A stretch of DNA of 64,000 nucleotides. Source: Janthinobacterium sp. (GTDB lineage: Bacteria; Pseudomonadota; Gammaproteobacteria; Burkholderiales; Chitinibacteraceae). The stretch covers positions 62,001-126,000 of the forward strand of contig JANYCY010000079.1 of the NCBI GenBank assembly GCA_025360045.1. Reading direction: 5' to 3'. The position numbers and the translations under genes are program-made. The notes under the pieces are model-generated. The model made no database searches. It was not told the DNA's origin and saw only the letters and a list, made by a program, of their open reading frames with translations. Shown here one piece after another: positions 47,858 through 57,062 of the stretch (positions are counted from its first letter, which is position 1; every line of letters begins with the position of its first letter).

Positions 47858-48983
47858 GATTTTGGATGCAGTCATTCTGGCTGGCGGTGAAGGGCGTCGC
47901 ATGGGGGGGCGCGATAAGGGCTTGGTCGAGTTGTCCGGCCGCCCCTTGGTGGAGTGGAGCTTAGAAGCCTTATCGCGGCAAACACGGCCAGTCGATCATA
48001 TTTTGATCTCTGCAAATCGTAATTTGCCTGATTATGCGCGTTTTGGCTCACCTGTTTTGCGTGATGTGTATCCTGGCCACCCAGGGCCTTTAGCGGGTAT
48101 TCATTCCGCCCTATTGGCGTCTCCTGCCAAGTATCTATTGGTACTGCCCTGCGATGTGCCGTTTTTACCTGCCGATTTGGTCGAGAAATTATTGGCGTGT
48201 ATCGAGCAAGATGAGACACAGGTGGTGGTTGCTCGCACGCCAGATGGCCAAATTCACCCGACGATTTGCTTGTTGCGCCACGATATTCTGCCCTCATTAA
48301 TGGATCGACTCTCTAGGCAAGAGCTTAAGCTATCTGCTTGGCAAGAAAGCTTAGATTTAAAATATGTCGATTTCCCTGATTTAGCTTTTCCCAACTTAAA
48401 TACTCAGGATGATTTGGCCGCCTGCGCGGCACGTTTGTCTGGGGTAGACACCATTCCTATGCCCTATCGAGCAACCGATCAAATTCAAACCATCAGTGAT
48501 ACAGGCCTCACTCATTTTAACGCCAATGGTGAAGCACATATGGTGGATGTGGGGAGCAAGGTAGATAGCCACCGCATTGCACGCGCCGTGGGTGAGATTC
48601 GGATGCTGCCGACCACCTTGCATTTAATTGAAACCGGCAGCCACAAAAAAGGCGATGTATTAGGCGTGGCGCGGATTGCAGGAATTATGGCGTCGAAACG
48701 CACGGCCGATTTAATCCCTCTTTGCCATCCCATTCCGCTCACCAGCGTGAGTGTCGATTTCACGATTGATCGAGCGGGCAGCTTAGTCCGTTGTGAAGTA
48801 AAGGCCGAAACGGTGGGGCGTACAGGGGTAGAAATGGAAGCGCTTACCGCCTTGAATGTTGCGCTCCTTACCATTTACGATATGTGCAAGGCCGTGGATC
48901 GTGGCATGGTGATGTCGCAGATCCGTCTTTTAGAAAAACAAGGTGGTAAATCAGGGCACTGGCAGGCTGGCCATACGGTTTAA
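47856..48983 (+). CDS. MobA-MoaC fusion protein
   Basis: A 375-residue fusion. Residues ~1-195 are MobA, the GTP:molybdopterin guanylyltransferase ([52 protein letters not shown]). Residues ~215-375 are MoaC, which completes cyclic pyranopterin monophosphate ([57 protein letters not shown]). The linker is short and no stop or start lies between the domains. MoaC acts in the first pathway step and MobA in the last, so substrate channelling is not obvious; the fusion may just co-regulate them. No moaA is in the window. Confidence 0.92.
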   Translation: MILDAVILAGGEGRRMGGRDKGLVELSGRPLVEWSLEALSRQTRPVDHILISANRNLPDYARFGSPVLRDVYPGHPGPLAGIHSALLASPAKYLLVLPCDVPFLPADLVEKLLACIEQDETQVVVARTPDGQIHPTICLLRHDILPSLMDRLSRQELKLSAWQESLDLKYVDFPDLAFPNLNTQDDLAACAARLSGVDTIPMPYRATDQIQTISDTGLTHFNANGEAHMVDVGSKVDSHRIARAVGEIRMLPTTLHLIETGSHKKGDVLGVARIAGIMASKRTADLIPLCHPIPLTSVSVDFTIDRAGSLVRCEVKAETVGRTGVEMEALTALNVALLTIYDMCKAVDRGMVMSQIRLLEKQGGKSGHWQAGHTV

Positions 48984-49033
48984 TTTTTTCGTGGTGGGCG
49001 CAAGAGCTACTGGCCCACCCGCTAAAGCGTATG

Positions 49034-49447
49034 TTATGCAAGCCCCAAAAATGCGCTTTTGCTAAAGGCCACGCCAATAATATAGGCAAAGGTCAGTACT
49101 GAAGCGACTAAGGCACAGGCGCGGATCGTTTTGGTTTTACCGCGTTTAAGTGCAATCGTCCCGAGTACGATATATACCAGCAAGCCAACAACCTTGGCGC
49201 CCAGCCATGCTTTTGGCCCCGGATACATCATCGCCAAGCTAATCGCGCTGATCAAAAGCGCGGTATCGATGATATGCGGGGCGATGCGGAAAAAACGCTG
49301 CTGCAAGCGTGCAGAATCAGCCAGCATCAAGCCTCCACGGATTAAAAACAGCCCGAGGCTTAGGGTAATAAACAGCATATGCAGATGTTTTACAGCAAGA
49401 TATTCCATCGTGAGGGCGCTCTCGTGCGAAAATGGTAGGTTCTGCAT
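49034..49447 (-). CDS. SirB2-family membrane protein
   Basis: A 137-residue protein with four predicted membrane helices and the family start YLAVKHLHMLFITLSLGLFL, followed by MLADSARLQQRFFRIAPHIIDT and AMMYPGPKAWLGAKVVGL. The family is named from SirB2 of Salmonella, but its molecular role is unknown. It is monocistronic between convergent moaC and divergent rluF. Confidence 0.85.
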   Translation of the reverse strand: MQNLPFSHESALTMEYLAVKHLHMLFITLSLGLFLIRGGLMLADSARLQQRFFRIAPHIIDTALLISAISLAMMYPGPKAWLGAKVVGLLVYIVLGTIALKRGKTKTIRACALVASVLTFAYIIGVAFSKSAFLGLA

Positions 49448-49587
49448 CTTAATGGCTTCTGCTTACATTGAGTATTGCGATTAATTGTTATTAAATTAAT
49501 TGATGCTTATTTGCCGTCATTAAAGAAGCGGTGTACCTGCCGAGCATTTTAGCCAAGCATGGACAGTGGAATGAAAGGATAAAGTTT

Positions 49588-50319
49588 ATGGAAGAATTAC
49601 GTTTATCAAAGCGCTTAGCCGAACTAGGCCTTTGCTCGCGCCGTGAGGCCGATGAATATATTGCTAAGGGCTGGGTAAAAGTCGATGGCGTGGTAGTGGA
49701 TGTGTTGGGCAGCAAGGTTTTGCCTAGCCAAGTGGTGAGCCTAGAGCCCGCCGCAAAAGCCACGCAAGCAGGGCGTGTGACCATTTTGATTAATAAGCCG
49801 GTGGGCTATGTGTCTGGCCAAGCTGAAAAAGGCTACACCCCTGCGGTGGCGCTGGTGGTGCCTGATAATCATTGGGAAGGCGACACCAGTGGTATTCGCT
49901 TTGTGCCCCCGCATATGCGTGATCTAGCGCCAGCTGGCCGTTTGGATATTGATTCGGTTGGCCTTTTAGTGCTGACGCAAGATGGCGTAGTGGCTAAAAC
50001 GCTGGTGGGCGAGAATTCGCACGTTGAAAAAGAGTATTTAGTCCGTGTGGAGGGGCAATTGAGCAGCGAAGGCATGAAAAAACTCAATCATGGTTTAAGC
50101 CTCGATGGTAAAGCGTTGAAGCCTGCTCGGGTAAGTTGGCAAAATGAAAACCAGCTGCGCTTTATTTTGCGCGAAGGTAAAAAGCGCCAGATTCGCCGTA
50201 TGTGTGAATTAGTCGGTTTAGAAGTGGTGGGCTTAAAGCGTATCCGCATTGGCCGCGTCTTACTGGGTGATTTGCCGCCGGGCAAGTGGCGCTATTTATC
50301 GGCTACGGAGAAATTCTAA
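49588..50319 (+). CDS. RsuA/RluF-type rRNA pseudouridine synthase
   Basis: 243 residues from ATG 49588 (AAGGAT 7 nt upstream; the frame extends further up without support). An S4 domain (about 2-60, LRLSKRLAELGLCSRREADEYIAKGWV) precedes the synthase domain with the catalytic PAGRLDIDSVGLLVLTQDG and REGKKRQIRRMCELVGL. RluF-like is the best guess (large-subunit rRNA); RluB/RluE cannot be excluded. It overlaps the MliC-like gene by 1-3 bp. Confidence 0.88.
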   Translation: MEELRLSKRLAELGLCSRREADEYIAKGWVKVDGVVVDVLGSKVLPSQVVSLEPAAKATQAGRVTILINKPVGYVSGQAEKGYTPAVALVVPDNHWEGDTSGIRFVPPHMRDLAPAGRLDIDSVGLLVLTQDGVVAKTLVGENSHVEKEYLVRVEGQLSSEGMKKLNHGLSLDGKALKPARVSWQNENQLRFILREGKKRQIRRMCELVGLEVVGLKRIRIGRVLLGDLPPGKWRYLSATEKF

Positions 50320-50618
50320 TGTTGCGTGCTCTGGTTTTAGTTTTGCTCAGCGGCATGGTATACGCTACGCCCAATGACATCACTGGCCCTTATCAATGCA
50401 AGACGGGAACATCGTTTTACGTGACCTCGAGTGCCGATATGGCGCAGGTTCGCTTGCGAGTTGATGGCCGTATCTATGATTTGGATGAGCAACGCAAGGC
50501 CAGTGGCGCTGCTTGGGGTAATGGCGAATGGCTGTGGTGGACTAAGGGCAGCGATAGCTTTTTAGAGCGCAACGACATCATCGTTGCTCAAGATTGCCTG
50601 AAGAAATCGGTGCATTAA
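50319..50618 (+). CDS. MliC-like exported protein (putative lysozyme inhibitor)
   Basis: 99 residues from ATG 50319, with a signal peptide (RALVLVLLSGMVYA) and a small beta-domain: YQCKTGTSFYVTSS, VRLRVDGRIYDLDEQRKASG and LWWTKGSDSFLERND, with a Cys near each end (QCK, QDC). This matches the MliC fold, whose members inhibit C-type lysozyme, but the signal Cys lipobox is missing, so it is soluble periplasmic rather than a lipoprotein. Its stop overlaps the tlyA start (TAATG). Confidence 0.65.
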   Translation: MLRALVLVLLSGMVYATPNDITGPYQCKTGTSFYVTSSADMAQVRLRVDGRIYDLDEQRKASGAAWGNGEWLWWTKGSDSFLERNDIIVAQDCLKKSVH

Positions 50619-51361
50619 TGTTGCGTGTAGATGTTTTATTGGTAGAGCAGGGGCTCGCCCCTTCTCGTACGGCAGCACAAGGAATGATTGATGCTGGCCG
50701 TGTTAGCTGCGCGGGCAAGGTGGTGACTAAGGCTAGTCAGAAGCTTGCTAAAGATCTGCCGCTGCTTGTGGCGAGCGACGAGAGCGATCGCTTTGTTTCA
50801 CGTGGTGGATTTAAATTGGCGGGCGCTTTAGAGCAGGCCGGTGTGGATGTGGCCGGCTGGCAAGTGCTCGACGTGGGGATTTCTACGGGAGGCTTTACGG
50901 ATTGCCTGCTGCAAGCAGGCGCGCGCAAAGTAATTGGCGTGGAAGTCGGCCATGGACAGCTTCACCCAAGGCTGCTCAGCGACGCCAGAGTGGTGCAGTT
51001 TGAGGGCGTCAATGCCCGCCATTTAGTGCCCGAGCTGATTGCCGAGGTGCAAGATGGGCCGCTGCAACTGATTGTGGGCGATGTATCGTTTATCTCGCTG
51101 ACCTTAATCCTGCCCGCACTACGCGCCATGTTGCAGCCGCAAGCCACACTGCTGTTTTTGGTAAAGCCGCAGTTTGAAGTAGGCAAAGCCGGCATCGCCC
51201 GTGGCGGCATCGTAAAAGATGAAAGCCTTTACGCTCAAGTTGAAGACAAAATAAAAACAGCCGCGACAGCGGCTGGATTTATAGTTCAAAATTACTTCGC
51301 CAGCCCAATCACAGGCGGCGATGGCAATCGTGAGTTTTTTATTCATGGTATAGCAAATTGA
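50618..51361 (+). CDS. tlyA: TlyA-family rRNA methyltransferase/haemolysin
   Basis: 247 residues from ATG 50618. An S4 domain (LRVDVLLVEQGLAPSRTAAQ) and an FtsJ-like Rossmann methyltransferase (VLDVGISTGGFTDCLLQAGA, VIGVEVGHGQLHP, VGDVSFISLTLILPAL, VKPQFEVGK). TlyA methylates 16S/23S rRNA ribose; reported haemolysin activity is secondary. The preceding genes rluF and mliC are tightly spaced, so these form one operon. The putative defence module begins 30 bp after its stop. Confidence 0.92.
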   Translation: MLRVDVLLVEQGLAPSRTAAQGMIDAGRVSCAGKVVTKASQKLAKDLPLLVASDESDRFVSRGGFKLAGALEQAGVDVAGWQVLDVGISTGGFTDCLLQAGARKVIGVEVGHGQLHPRLLSDARVVQFEGVNARHLVPELIAEVQDGPLQLIVGDVSFISLTLILPALRAMLQPQATLLFLVKPQFEVGKAGIARGGIVKDESLYAQVEDKIKTAATAAGFIVQNYFASPITGGDGNREFFIHGIAN

Positions 51362-51391
51362 AACTACACCAATAACTTGTGAATCATTCTA

Positions 51392-51817
51392 ATGATCCCT
51401 TTTACTCGGCGAGAGTTGACACGTGCATGGCGAGATGCTCAAAGTGCTTCACAGGCAGAGTGTCGAGGCAATCCACACAGATTATTACTTTTTTATGCTG
51501 CGGAATGTGGATTAAAGGCTGTGTATTTGAAGCAAAATAGTCTTGAATTTATTGACGGAGAGGTTGGACGTCAATTAAGTCATGATCTAAATCGTGTAAT
51601 GGGGCTCTTACGTATTTCTAATGCGTATTTTTTACCTAGTGGTTTAAAGCTCCCTCCTATCAAACAGAAAGATAGAGTAGAAAAACAACGAAATTGTGAG
51701 GTGGGTGAATTAAATCAAGTGTGGCGCTATGGTGGGGTGCTTATGGGGGATGCTGATAAGCTTGTTGAGCAGCAGCTTGAAAAAATAAATGGGTGGATTG
51801 CCGAGGAAATCAGATGA
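51392..51817 (+). CDS. HEPN-like small protein of a two-gene module
   Basis: A 141-residue all-helical-looking protein. Residues ~28-66 (HRLLLFYAAECGLKAVYLKQ then LSHDLNRVM) and the later ELNQVWRYGG follow the pattern of HEPN-fold proteins (AAExxLKAxxL...HDL...RY). The typical HEPN RNase motif RX4-6H is not present; R25/H29 and R60/H64 are three residues apart, so catalytic status is open. It has no signal or membrane segment. It overlaps the 51814-54504 ATPase gene by ATGA. The 30-bp gap after tlyA leaves little room for a promoter. Family assignment is by eye only. Confidence 0.6.
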   Translation: MIPFTRRELTRAWRDAQSASQAECRGNPHRLLLFYAAECGLKAVYLKQNSLEFIDGEVGRQLSHDLNRVMGLLRISNAYFLPSGLKLPPIKQKDRVEKQRNCEVGELNQVWRYGGVLMGDADKLVEQQLEKINGWIAEEIR

Positions 51818-54504
51818 CTTTTAATAATTCTCAAGCACAGCTTTTGACGTGGTTGGATGTTGAACGCCAATTAAAAGTGGAAACTGACAATTACACAAGA
51901 TTTGAAGCGAGTATATCCAGTATTCATTGTTTTGCAGATGGTGCTGAAATAGAGTTTAGTGAAGGGAATATTACTAACGTTCATAGTTGGTTGAAAAAGA
52001 TTTTTGGTCATTCGTTCCTAGGGGATGGTAGTGGTGTTGTGTTGCAAATTGGAATGGCCATATTTCCAATCATGTGTTTCATGGTGCCGAGCCAGAAAGC
52101 AAGGCTCTCTCGTATTTACCCGTTGTGGCGTGATCAAGCGTACCTGGGTGATTCTTCGGCAGATTTCCCTATCCCTTGGAGTTCTGGCCCAAATATTGTG
52201 GCATTTCATTCTTTTAAAGGCGGCGTGGGTAGAACAACGTCTTTAATGACTTATGCGGCTGCGCGATTAGACGTGGCCAAGGACAAACCAGTTCGTATAT
52301 TACTCATTGATGCTGACTTGGAGGCTCCAGGCATAAGCTTCTGGCTGGCAGAAGAAAATCGCCCTGCAGTTTCTTTTATTAAGTTACTGGAGGCGCTTCA
52401 CTACCCTCCAATAGACGAGGAAACTACTTTAAATTATTTTGCTTCCGAATTGAAAAAAACATCGCTTAATGTTGGTAGTTCAAATCGTGAAATTTTTGTG
52501 CTTCCTGCCGCATTAAATGTGAATGAAATCATGGATATGCCGGTTCAGCCTGAGCATATTGCCCGAAATCCATCCAACCCATGGCTTCTTTCTGAGCAGA
52601 TAAGGATGCTAGGGGAAAAACTGGGTGTTGATATGATTTTTGTTGATTTGCGTGCAGGTTTAAGTGAGTTGGCAAGTCCATTATTGTTTGATCCACGCAT
52701 TGAACATTTTTTTGTGACGACTGTTGCACCTCAGTCCATTACGGGTATGGCAGAAGTCTTAGCCCAGTTGCATAGTTTCCAACATAATTTACCTGATGAT
52801 AGAAAAGGCTTAGCAAAGCCTTCTGTAATTATTAGTCTTTTAACAAATCAATTGAAGCAGTTGCCCGTCTATACACAGGCGTCAGAGAGTTTAAACACGG
52901 CATATCCAGCAGATGACACTCTTTCTCAAGGGTTTGAGTGGTTGGAATCGGAGTTTAATGAATCCTTGATGAGTATTGGCTCTGTAAAGGAGGCCCTTGA
53001 GTTGTTGCCTAAGGCTTCGCTTTATAAGACCGCAGAGTTGTGGGCAAAAAATCAAGTATCTGATTTAGTTGGGAATAAAGAAGTAAAGCAGGTTGAAGTT
53101 AATACTCAACAGGAATCAGCTCAAGCGCTTTATAAAACGTGTGAGCGATACCAATTTGCTGAAAGTGCAACAGCTGAAGATATGTTGGTAACAGATCCAT
53201 TGCGTAATCTTGCTAAGCACTTTACTGCTGAATTACCAAATATTGTTTCTGTAGGAGCAAAAGGCGCAGGAAAGACATTTACATATATTCAAACATGTCG
53301 AACTAAAACTTGGCCAAATTTTTTGGGAAAACTTGGGCAAGCTTGGAGTGGTATAAGTACTGGTCTTATTTACCCATTACTTGTTTCAAGTAATGTGGAT
53401 TACGAGTCACGTGATATGGTAAATAATGCACGTAGTTCATGTGAAGATGAAATTGGGTTTTTATCTCCTGTTGGGCCTGAAAGTATAGAGCAGAAAATTA
53501 AACGTGCGTTATTGGACGAGAGCACGAATTGGGATGTATTTTTGGAGCAGGCGGTAGTTGGTGTTTTCTCTATTAATTTTCAAACCTTTGAAGATCTAAA
53601 TGAGTGGCTTAGTCAGAAAAATCAGTCAATTGTTTTAGTTGTCGATGGGCTTGAGGATTTATTTGATAAGCCTGAAGGTAATGAAAACCATAAGAGAGCG
53701 GTGAAATCTATATTGCAATTGCCTAATCGATTAAATGACTTGAGAGATCGTCGAATAGGATTGGTTTGTTTTGCAAGAGCTGACTATGTTCAAGTGACTA
53801 TTCGCCAAAATTTGGCTCAGTACCTCGCTCGCTTTCAAGCCTTCAAATTGGAGTGGACTGCAGAGTCATTTTTAAGATTGGCATATTGGGTATGTGGCAA
53901 AGCAGGCGTTATTAGTGCTAAGGCAGAACTGGCAGAAACGCTAACGACAGAGCAGTTATTAACTGAGCTAGAGCGGCTTTGGGGCAAGAAAATGGGGCGT
54001 GATGGATCAAAAGAAGCTAATTCAGCCCGTTGGGTTTTTGCTGCATTATGCGACCTGAATGGGCGGTTGCAAGCGAGGGATTTAGTTCGATTTTTGAAGT
54101 TTGCGGCGAAACAAATGAATAGTAATACCGCTAATTTATGGTCGGATCGATTATTGTTTCCAGAAGCAATTCGTAAGTCACTGCCTGAATGTAGTGCGGA
54201 GAAAGTTAAGGAAGCGGTCAGTGAAATTAAGGTTTTAGAGCAGTGGCAAAGATCACTTGAGCAGGTGTCATCGGAGGATAGAAAAGTCCCTTTTAGTGCG
54301 ACTGCTGTGGGCCTAAATTCTGAAATGCTAAGCGCATTGAAAGAGCTTGGTATTATTTATGAGGACATTGATCGTTTGAATGAAACAAATAGATTTTATT
54401 TGCCAGAAATATATCGCTGGGGATTGAACTTTCAGTCTGCAGTAGGGGGGCGCCCTAGAGTGCAGGCTTTATTAAAGAGAAACTTGGGTGGTATGCCATT
54501 TTAA
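51814..54504 (+). CDS. Large dual P-loop protein with KGGVGR ParA-like and STAND/AAA-like domains
   Basis: 896 residues from ATG 51814. Residues ~1-125 are an unrecognised N-terminal domain. The first P-loop domain is ParA/MinD-like with the variant Walker A FKGGVGRTTS (about 134-143, R replacing the usual K), LLIDADLEAPG (163-173) and Walker B-like MIFVDLRAG (274-282). A second P-loop, VGAKGAGKTF (about 480-489), with Walker B LVVDGLEDLFD (608-618), begins an AAA/STAND-like NTPase, followed by ~270 residues of helical sequence. No nuclease, protease, TIR or membrane effector is visible; the HEPN-like partner may be the effector. Base composition is more AT-rich than tlyA and pglL. Confidence 0.75.
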   Translation: MTFNNSQAQLLTWLDVERQLKVETDNYTRFEASISSIHCFADGAEIEFSEGNITNVHSWLKKIFGHSFLGDGSGVVLQIGMAIFPIMCFMVPSQKARLSRIYPLWRDQAYLGDSSADFPIPWSSGPNIVAFHSFKGGVGRTTSLMTYAAARLDVAKDKPVRILLIDADLEAPGISFWLAEENRPAVSFIKLLEALHYPPIDEETTLNYFASELKKTSLNVGSSNREIFVLPAALNVNEIMDMPVQPEHIARNPSNPWLLSEQIRMLGEKLGVDMIFVDLRAGLSELASPLLFDPRIEHFFVTTVAPQSITGMAEVLAQLHSFQHNLPDDRKGLAKPSVIISLLTNQLKQLPVYTQASESLNTAYPADDTLSQGFEWLESEFNESLMSIGSVKEALELLPKASLYKTAELWAKNQVSDLVGNKEVKQVEVNTQQESAQALYKTCERYQFAESATAEDMLVTDPLRNLAKHFTAELPNIVSVGAKGAGKTFTYIQTCRTKTWPNFLGKLGQAWSGISTGLIYPLLVSSNVDYESRDMVNNARSSCEDEIGFLSPVGPESIEQKIKRALLDESTNWDVFLEQAVVGVFSINFQTFEDLNEWLSQKNQSIVLVVDGLEDLFDKPEGNENHKRAVKSILQLPNRLNDLRDRRIGLVCFARADYVQVTIRQNLAQYLARFQAFKLEWTAESFLRLAYWVCGKAGVISAKAELAETLTTEQLLTELERLWGKKMGRDGSKEANSARWVFAALCDLNGRLQARDLVRFLKFAAKQMNSNTANLWSDRLLFPEAIRKSLPECSAEKVKEAVSEIKVLEQWQRSLEQVSSEDRKVPFSATAVGLNSEMLSALKELGIIYEDIDRLNETNRFYLPEIYRWGLNFQSAVGGRPRVQALLKRNLGGMPF

Positions 54505-54588
54505 TTTGTGTGAATTGCGATGCACTCGCAAATGCAGGCGTTCAGATTTTTGGTGTACTGAAGGCCTGCACTTGTTTGAATGGCTTTC

Positions 54589-56322
54589 TTACTTCTTTTC
54601 CTTCCCAAACAACTTCTCCGCGTCTTCCACTTCCTTGATTAAAGCGCTCACTTCGGGCTCTTTAAATTCTTGGATTGCTTCGCGGAAGTAGCCTAGGCTT
54701 TCTGGGTAGGAGAACGCAGCTTGGCGCATCAGTTTGTGGGCTTTGCTGGTATTGCCCCGCAAGGCTTCCATAATGGCTTGATCGCTTAGCTGGCTAGGGT
54801 AGGGGCGAACTTGATTGAGCTTGTCCAGTATCTGTAGCTTCCACGGCATGTCTTGTTTGCTGGCGACGATATAATTCGACAGCGCAAAATCAGCGTAGAA
54901 ATCGATTAATGGATTTTGTTTTAACGTTTGCAAAGTCTTAATTCGAGCTGCGTTGTCGGCTGGTTTATCCGATGGATCCATAATCGGGTAAATCTGGATA
55001 TACAGCAGACCACCAAACACCGCCGTAGCCAGTGCCGCAACGCCATAAGTGCCAAGGCCGATTCGCACTACCCAGTTAGGCAGTTGTAGCTTGCTTGGCG
55101 CATCAGAGCGCATAAAGAATAGCGCTAAGGCGAATGGGCCGAGCAGGTGGTAATACCAGAGTGGGTATTCAACCAAGCTATGCAGCACCGAGACAATCAC
55201 CATCGCAGCGCCAAAGATTTTGACGGGATCGTGTTCGCGTTTCAGCAGGGCAATAAACATCCACAGCATGCCGCCAACCATCACCAGCGCACCGGCTAAG
55301 CCTGTTTCCGCCATGATATTGAGCAGTGAATTATGTGCATGGGTAAACAGCACACTTTCTTGCACGATGGCAAAAGCAGGGTTGATTTGTAGCGCGATAC
55401 TTTGCGATGGATAAGCGCCCCAGCCTATACCTAGCCAAGGGTGGGCTAAGAAGGTAATCCACGCTTTATTCCATTCTACAAAGCGCCTTGCGCCGTTGGA
55501 GTCAAGGCGATCTAGCCCTGTGGGTACTTCATTTTTGGCGTGGAGCAGCGATTGCAAAGCGTCGTTAATCCAAGGGGCGACAAATTGCATCACGATAATC
55601 AATACGGCGCTGGCGGTTAGCAGCCAGCCAAAGCGGCGTACGCTGTCTTTGCCTAGCCATGCCGACAAGAGGCCAAACACCAGCCATGCACCGGCATACA
55701 TCAGCGGCGAGCGTGAGCTGCTCCAAGCAATCGCGAGCGCTAGCCAAACGGCGACAGGCCAGAACCAAGTTTTTGGTAGTTCTTTTTCGGCGGTCAGCCA
55801 TGCTGCTGCAGCCAATCCCCAAGTTAAGTAATGGCCGTATAAATTCTTTTGCCCTAAATGGCCAAAGATGAGTCGTGGGCCATTTTGGATGAGCTCAATT
55901 ACCTGCTGTACAGATACCGCCGAGTTGAAAATCGCCCCAGCGAGCAAGCCCCAAGCAAAATAGATGGCGAGTTGCATCTTGCCAAAGTGGTCCACTGCCC
56001 TTGCCAAGGCCCACACCGAAAGTCCTGCGGTGAGCGCATAGATAATAGGCTCGGTACGGTCAGACCAATACAGCACCGGCATCAAAACCATTTGCAGCGC
56101 AACTACGGCCGCTAAGCCAAACCAGATTAGGCTGGCGTAAGGAGGGCTAGATTTTTCACGGCTAGGTAAGAGCGTGGCAGTCAGCACCATGAGTACGGCG
56201 AGTACCAGAGCGGCTAGCTCGGATGGAAACACCGGATTGGGCTGATAGCGAAAAGGAATGCCGCAGGGCACTGCGGCAAGCAAGAAAAGTAGGGCTTGGA
56301 AAATACGGAGTTGCGGGATCAT
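54589..56322 (-). CDS. pglL: PglL-like O-oligosaccharyltransferase / Wzy_C protein
   Basis: A 577-residue polytopic protein of the Wzy_C/PglL family, which transfers a lipid-linked glycan to proteins such as pilin. About a dozen membrane helices are visible (AALVLAVLMVLTATLL, WLALAIAW etc.). Key segments are FGHLGQKNLYGHYLTWGLAA and the periplasmic-loop HAHNSLLNIMAETGLAGA, diagnostic of the family, with a soluble C-terminal tail (about 430-577). It overlaps tatC by 4 bp. LPS O-antigen ligase (WaaL) is the main alternative. Confidence 0.88.
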   Translation of the reverse strand: MIPQLRIFQALLFLLAAVPCGIPFRYQPNPVFPSELAALVLAVLMVLTATLLPSREKSSPPYASLIWFGLAAVVALQMVLMPVLYWSDRTEPIIYALTAGLSVWALARAVDHFGKMQLAIYFAWGLLAGAIFNSAVSVQQVIELIQNGPRLIFGHLGQKNLYGHYLTWGLAAAAWLTAEKELPKTWFWPVAVWLALAIAWSSSRSPLMYAGAWLVFGLLSAWLGKDSVRRFGWLLTASAVLIIVMQFVAPWINDALQSLLHAKNEVPTGLDRLDSNGARRFVEWNKAWITFLAHPWLGIGWGAYPSQSIALQINPAFAIVQESVLFTHAHNSLLNIMAETGLAGALVMVGGMLWMFIALLKREHDPVKIFGAAMVIVSVLHSLVEYPLWYYHLLGPFALALFFMRSDAPSKLQLPNWVVRIGLGTYGVAALATAVFGGLLYIQIYPIMDPSDKPADNAARIKTLQTLKQNPLIDFYADFALSNYIVASKQDMPWKLQILDKLNQVRPYPSQLSDQAIMEALRGNTSKAHKLMRQAAFSYPESLGYFREAIQEFKEPEVSALIKEVEDAEKLFGKEKK

Positions 56323-57059
56323 GGCGTTTTTTCGATGGATTTCTGGGGTGAGTTATACATCCAGCCAGCAACTAAAACACCGGCCTCAAAGAGTAGCCAG
56401 AGCGGAAATGCTAGCAGGCATTGGGATACCACATCAGGCGGCGTAACCACGGCCGCAATGACGAAGGCGCCGACGATAACATAGGGGCGAATCTCTTTCA
56501 GCTTTGCAATGCTGATAAAGCCCATTCTTACCAGCACAATCACTAAGATCGGTACTTCAAAGGTCACGCCGAACGAGATAAACATGCCAATGGCAAAGTC
56601 GAGATATTCGCCTGAATCGGGCAGCCATTGCATCGATGCGGGTACGACCGAAACGATAAATTTAAACACCACGCCAAACACGAGGAAGTAAGCAAAGCCT
56701 ACGCCAAGCATAAACAGCAGGGTAGATGCGACCACCAGTGGCAAAATCAGCTTTTTTTCTTGAGCGTATAGGCCTGGGGCAATAAAGGCCCACAGTTGGT
56801 AGAGCGTATGCGGCAGGGTGATCATAAATGCCACCATCGAGGTGATTTTGATCTGCAACATAAAGGGCGATGCGATGCCAATCGTAATTAGCTTTTGATT
56901 GGGTAATACATGGGTGAGCGGAGCGACCATCAGATCATAAAGCTGCTCAGAAAAAGCAAAGCAGGCAATAAATCCGATTAAAAAAACCGCTGCGATGCGC
57001 ACAATCCGCGTTCGCAGCTCGATTAAATGGACTAAAAGGGGCTGGAGATTATCCGTCAT
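56319..57059 (-). CDS. tatC: Twin-arginine translocase subunit TatC
   Basis: A 246-residue six-helix TatC, which binds twin-arginine signal peptides and forms the translocase core with TatB. Conserved segments are LVHLIELRTRIVRIA, LMVAPLTHVLPNQKLI, IAPGLYAQEKKLILPLV, FGVTFEVPILVIVLVRMG and the helix-6 region ending VLVAGWMYN. Overlaps pglL; the gap to tatB is 3 bp. Confidence 0.97.
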   Translation of the reverse strand: MTDNLQPLLVHLIELRTRIVRIAAVFLIGFIACFAFSEQLYDLMVAPLTHVLPNQKLITIGIASPFMLQIKITSMVAFMITLPHTLYQLWAFIAPGLYAQEKKLILPLVVASTLLFMLGVGFAYFLVFGVVFKFIVSVVPASMQWLPDSGEYLDFAIGMFISFGVTFEVPILVIVLVRMGFISIAKLKEIRPYVIVGAFVIAAVVTPPDVVSQCLLAFPLWLLFEAGVLVAGWMYNSPQKSIEKTP

Positions 57060-57062
57060 GGT

